Part shown: one piece after another, positions 6,121-7,218 of the stretch
Position numbering within the stretch: the first letter of the stretch is position 1
How the letters are laid out: each line of letters opens with the position of its first letter
Source: PNAI01 sp964575715
GTDB lineage: Bacteria > Pseudomonadota > Alphaproteobacteria > Rhizobiales > Xanthobacteraceae
NCBI GenBank assembly: GCA_964575715.1
Contig: CAZNSG010000164.1
Coordinates: 1-7,218, forward strand
Direction of reading: 5' to 3'
Length of the DNA stretch: 7,218 bases
Program-made: the position numbers and the translations under genes
Notes under the pieces: model-generated
What the model saw: the letters and a program-made list of their open reading frames with translations, nothing else
What the model was told of the DNA's origin: nothing
The model's database searches: none

Positions 6121-6956
6121 GCGACATGTCCAATGACATCCTCGATCCTCTTCCCGTCCGGCCGCGCAGGCATGTTCTATTGCAACGCAAGACATTGCGG
6201 CACGTATTGCCGTGGGTCGTCATCATCTCCACTTTTTTGCTTTGGGAAGGCGCCGTTCAGCTATTTAAGATCGAGCAATTCGTGCTGCCGGCCCCATCCG
6301 CGATATTCTCGGTCGCCTGGGAATGGCGCTGGGCTATCCTCGATCATTCCTGGCAGACGTTCATCACAACCTTGATTGGATTTGGCATCGCGGTAATTTT
6401 TGGCCTGGCGACGGGAATTGCGATTGGCTCATCTACTCTGATCTACGACAGCTTCTATCCGGCGTTGATCGGGTTTAACTCAATCCCGAAAGTCGCGGTC
6501 GTTCCGATCCTTGTGATCTGGTTCGGCATTGGCACAGTGCCGGCAGTCATCACCGCATTCCTCATTTCGTTTTTTCCAATTCTGGTGAATGTCGCGGCCG
6601 GCATTGCCACTGTTGAGCCAGAGTTGAACGACGTGCTGCGAGCTCTTGGCGCCAAGCGATGGAAGATCATTCAGAAAGTCGGGCTGCCACGGTCGATGCC
6701 TTATTTCTTCGCCTCGCTGAAGGTCGCCATTACTTTCGCATTCGTCGGCACGATTGTGTCGGAGACGGTGGCTGCGAATAAAGGTATTGGCTATCTGATG
6801 CTAGTTGCCTCCTCACGCTTCGAGGTACCGCTGGCATTTGCCGGATTGCTGGTGACGAGTGTCATGGGTATCGGCATGTATCTCGTCGCATCCTATGTGG
6901 AGCGGCGCATGACCGGATGGGCAACCCGTGGCATCGATATGCCGGCCCCGGTCTAG
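6117..6956 (+). CDS. ABC importer permease (SsuC/TauC-like, BPD transmembrane family)
   Basis: A 279-residue integral membrane subunit with about six predicted helices, the first at roughly 30-50, followed by the subfamily motif LPAPSAI (57-63). The cytoplasmic EAA loop that docks the ATPase is clear from Asp172 to Pro191 (DVLRALGA at 172-179, conserved Gly178, then VGLP at 188-191). The GTG start (6117) overlaps the ATPase stop in a GTGA arrangement, typical of translational coupling. An ATG at 6126 (residue 4) with GGGTGAG just upstream is an equally possible start and changes only three residues. The protein ends at TAG 6954-6956, inside a small GGCCC/GGGCC hairpin (6944-6948 with 6956-6960) that has no T tract. 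It pairs with the ATPase and the divergent receptor to complete one importer, probably as a permease homodimer since no second permease is visible. Confidence 0.95.
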   Translation: MSDMSNDILDPLPVRPRRHVLLQRKTLRHVLPWVVIISTFLLWEGAVQLFKIEQFVLPAPSAIFSVAWEWRWAILDHSWQTFITTLIGFGIAVIFGLATGIAIGSSTLIYDSFYPALIGFNSIPKVAVVPILVIWFGIGTVPAVITAFLISFFPILVNVAAGIATVEPELNDVLRALGAKRWKIIQKVGLPRSMPYFFASLKVAITFAFVGTIVSETVAANKGIGYLMLVASSRFEVPLAFAGLLVTSVMGIGMYLVASYVERRMTGWATRGIDMPAPV

Positions 6957-6978
6957 GGCCGCGTAGATGGGTTCATTT

Positions 6979-7010
6979 AAAAATAATTGGCGGTGTGGTC
7001 AGTCCACCGC
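6979..7010 (-). terminator. Possible intrinsic terminator for - strand transcription entering from the right
   Basis: GCGGTG (6990-6995) and CACCGC (7005-7010) form a perfect 6-bp stem with a 9-base loop. Read on the - strand, the stem is followed within five bases by ATTATTTTT (complement of 6979-6987). On the + strand the hairpin is followed by GGGATT, so it would not work in that direction. The stem is short and the loop large, so the call is tentative. Confidence 0.3.
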
Positions 7011-7217
7011 GGGATTGTCTCCGTTACAAGTGTTCCCGATAACTGGACTCATCATCGGGCTGGTCCCATGTCGGTTCATGTGCAGGTTTTCGGATGCCGG
7101 CATGACGGCGCCATCCACGCGCTCCGACGACCGGCGTCCGAAAAGCGCCAAGGCACGAAATCGCGGTCGGTTACGGGCAGAGGTTGCCGCGGGCGCTATG
7201 GGGATTTCGCCGCGGGG
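6999..7217 (-). other. Open frame entering from the right edge, possible C-terminus of a convergent gene
   Basis: On the - strand a frame stays open for 72 codons from the window edge down to TGA (complement of 6999-7001). The inferred C-terminal stretch includes MPASENLHMNRHGTSPMMS and ends NGDNPAVD. I recognise no domain. The stop lies in the loop of the hairpin described at 6979-7010, an arrangement seen at some true gene ends. Against coding, the composition is rich in Arg, Pro and Ser, codon third positions show no strong GC bias, and part of it overlaps a possible degenerate copy of the palindromic repeat seen at 471-503. No in-frame ribosome site is seen inside the window. If it is not coding, 6957-7218 is simply an intergenic stretch with no gene visible. 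Confidence 0.28.
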
Positions 7218-7218
7218 T

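Noticed and set aside
6944..6960. GGCCC/GGGCC hairpin at the permease stop as an operon terminator
   Set aside because: The stem is short and includes the stop codon, and no U-rich stretch follows closely on the + strand.
1..7218. CRISPR arrays, tRNA or rRNA genes, transposase genes, phage or toxin-antitoxin genes
   Set aside because: Looked for on both strands; no regularly spaced repeats, no cloverleaf or rRNA-like sequence, and no transposase, integrase or toxin motif was seen.

Overview
The window looks like an accessory catabolic and transport region of a GC-rich alphaproteobacterium, most likely of the Bradyrhizobium/Rhodopseudomonas type. This rests on three things: the codon use by eye, several Bug/TctC-type periplasmic binding proteins, and an intergenic hairpin (CCGGG-CTTGT-CCCGG) resembling the short palindromic repeats common between genes in that group. 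No ribosomal, tRNA or other phylogenetic marker is present, so the assignment is tentative.

Left part (1-1616, all + strand): a Bug-family binding protein cut off by the left edge (1-441), then a short spacer holding the palindromic repeat, then a 45-codon remnant of the C-terminus of a second Bug protein (493-630), then an intact Bug protein with a signal peptide (642-1616). The remnant suggests a former run of at least three tandem Bug genes, the middle one mostly deleted. No TctA/TctB membrane partners are visible. The 373-base stretch 1617-1989 holds no convincing gene.

Central and right part (1990-6956): a complete but split ABC importer locus built around two hydrolases. The periplasmic binding protein (NMT1/SsuA/TauA-like, 1990-3066) is on the - strand. 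From the same 264-base intergenic region a four-gene + strand cluster runs the other way: a PuuE-like polysaccharide deacetylase/allantoinase-superfamily hydrolase (3331-4233), an acetamidase/formamidase-family amidase (4275-5252), an ABC ATPase (5320-6120) and an ABC permease overlapping it by 4 bases (6117-6956). Together they make a plausible uptake-and-hydrolysis module. The binding protein captures a small, probably amide- or N-heterocycle-containing compound in the periplasm, the permease/ATPase pair imports it, and two C-N hydrolases act on it in the cytoplasm to release nitrogen or carbon. The substrate cannot be read from sequence. No regulator is in view.

Right edge (6957-7218): no complete gene. 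There is a - strand open frame running in from the edge (7217 down to 6999), with a hairpin and T-rich tract at its end. It may be the tail of a convergent gene or just non-coding DNA.
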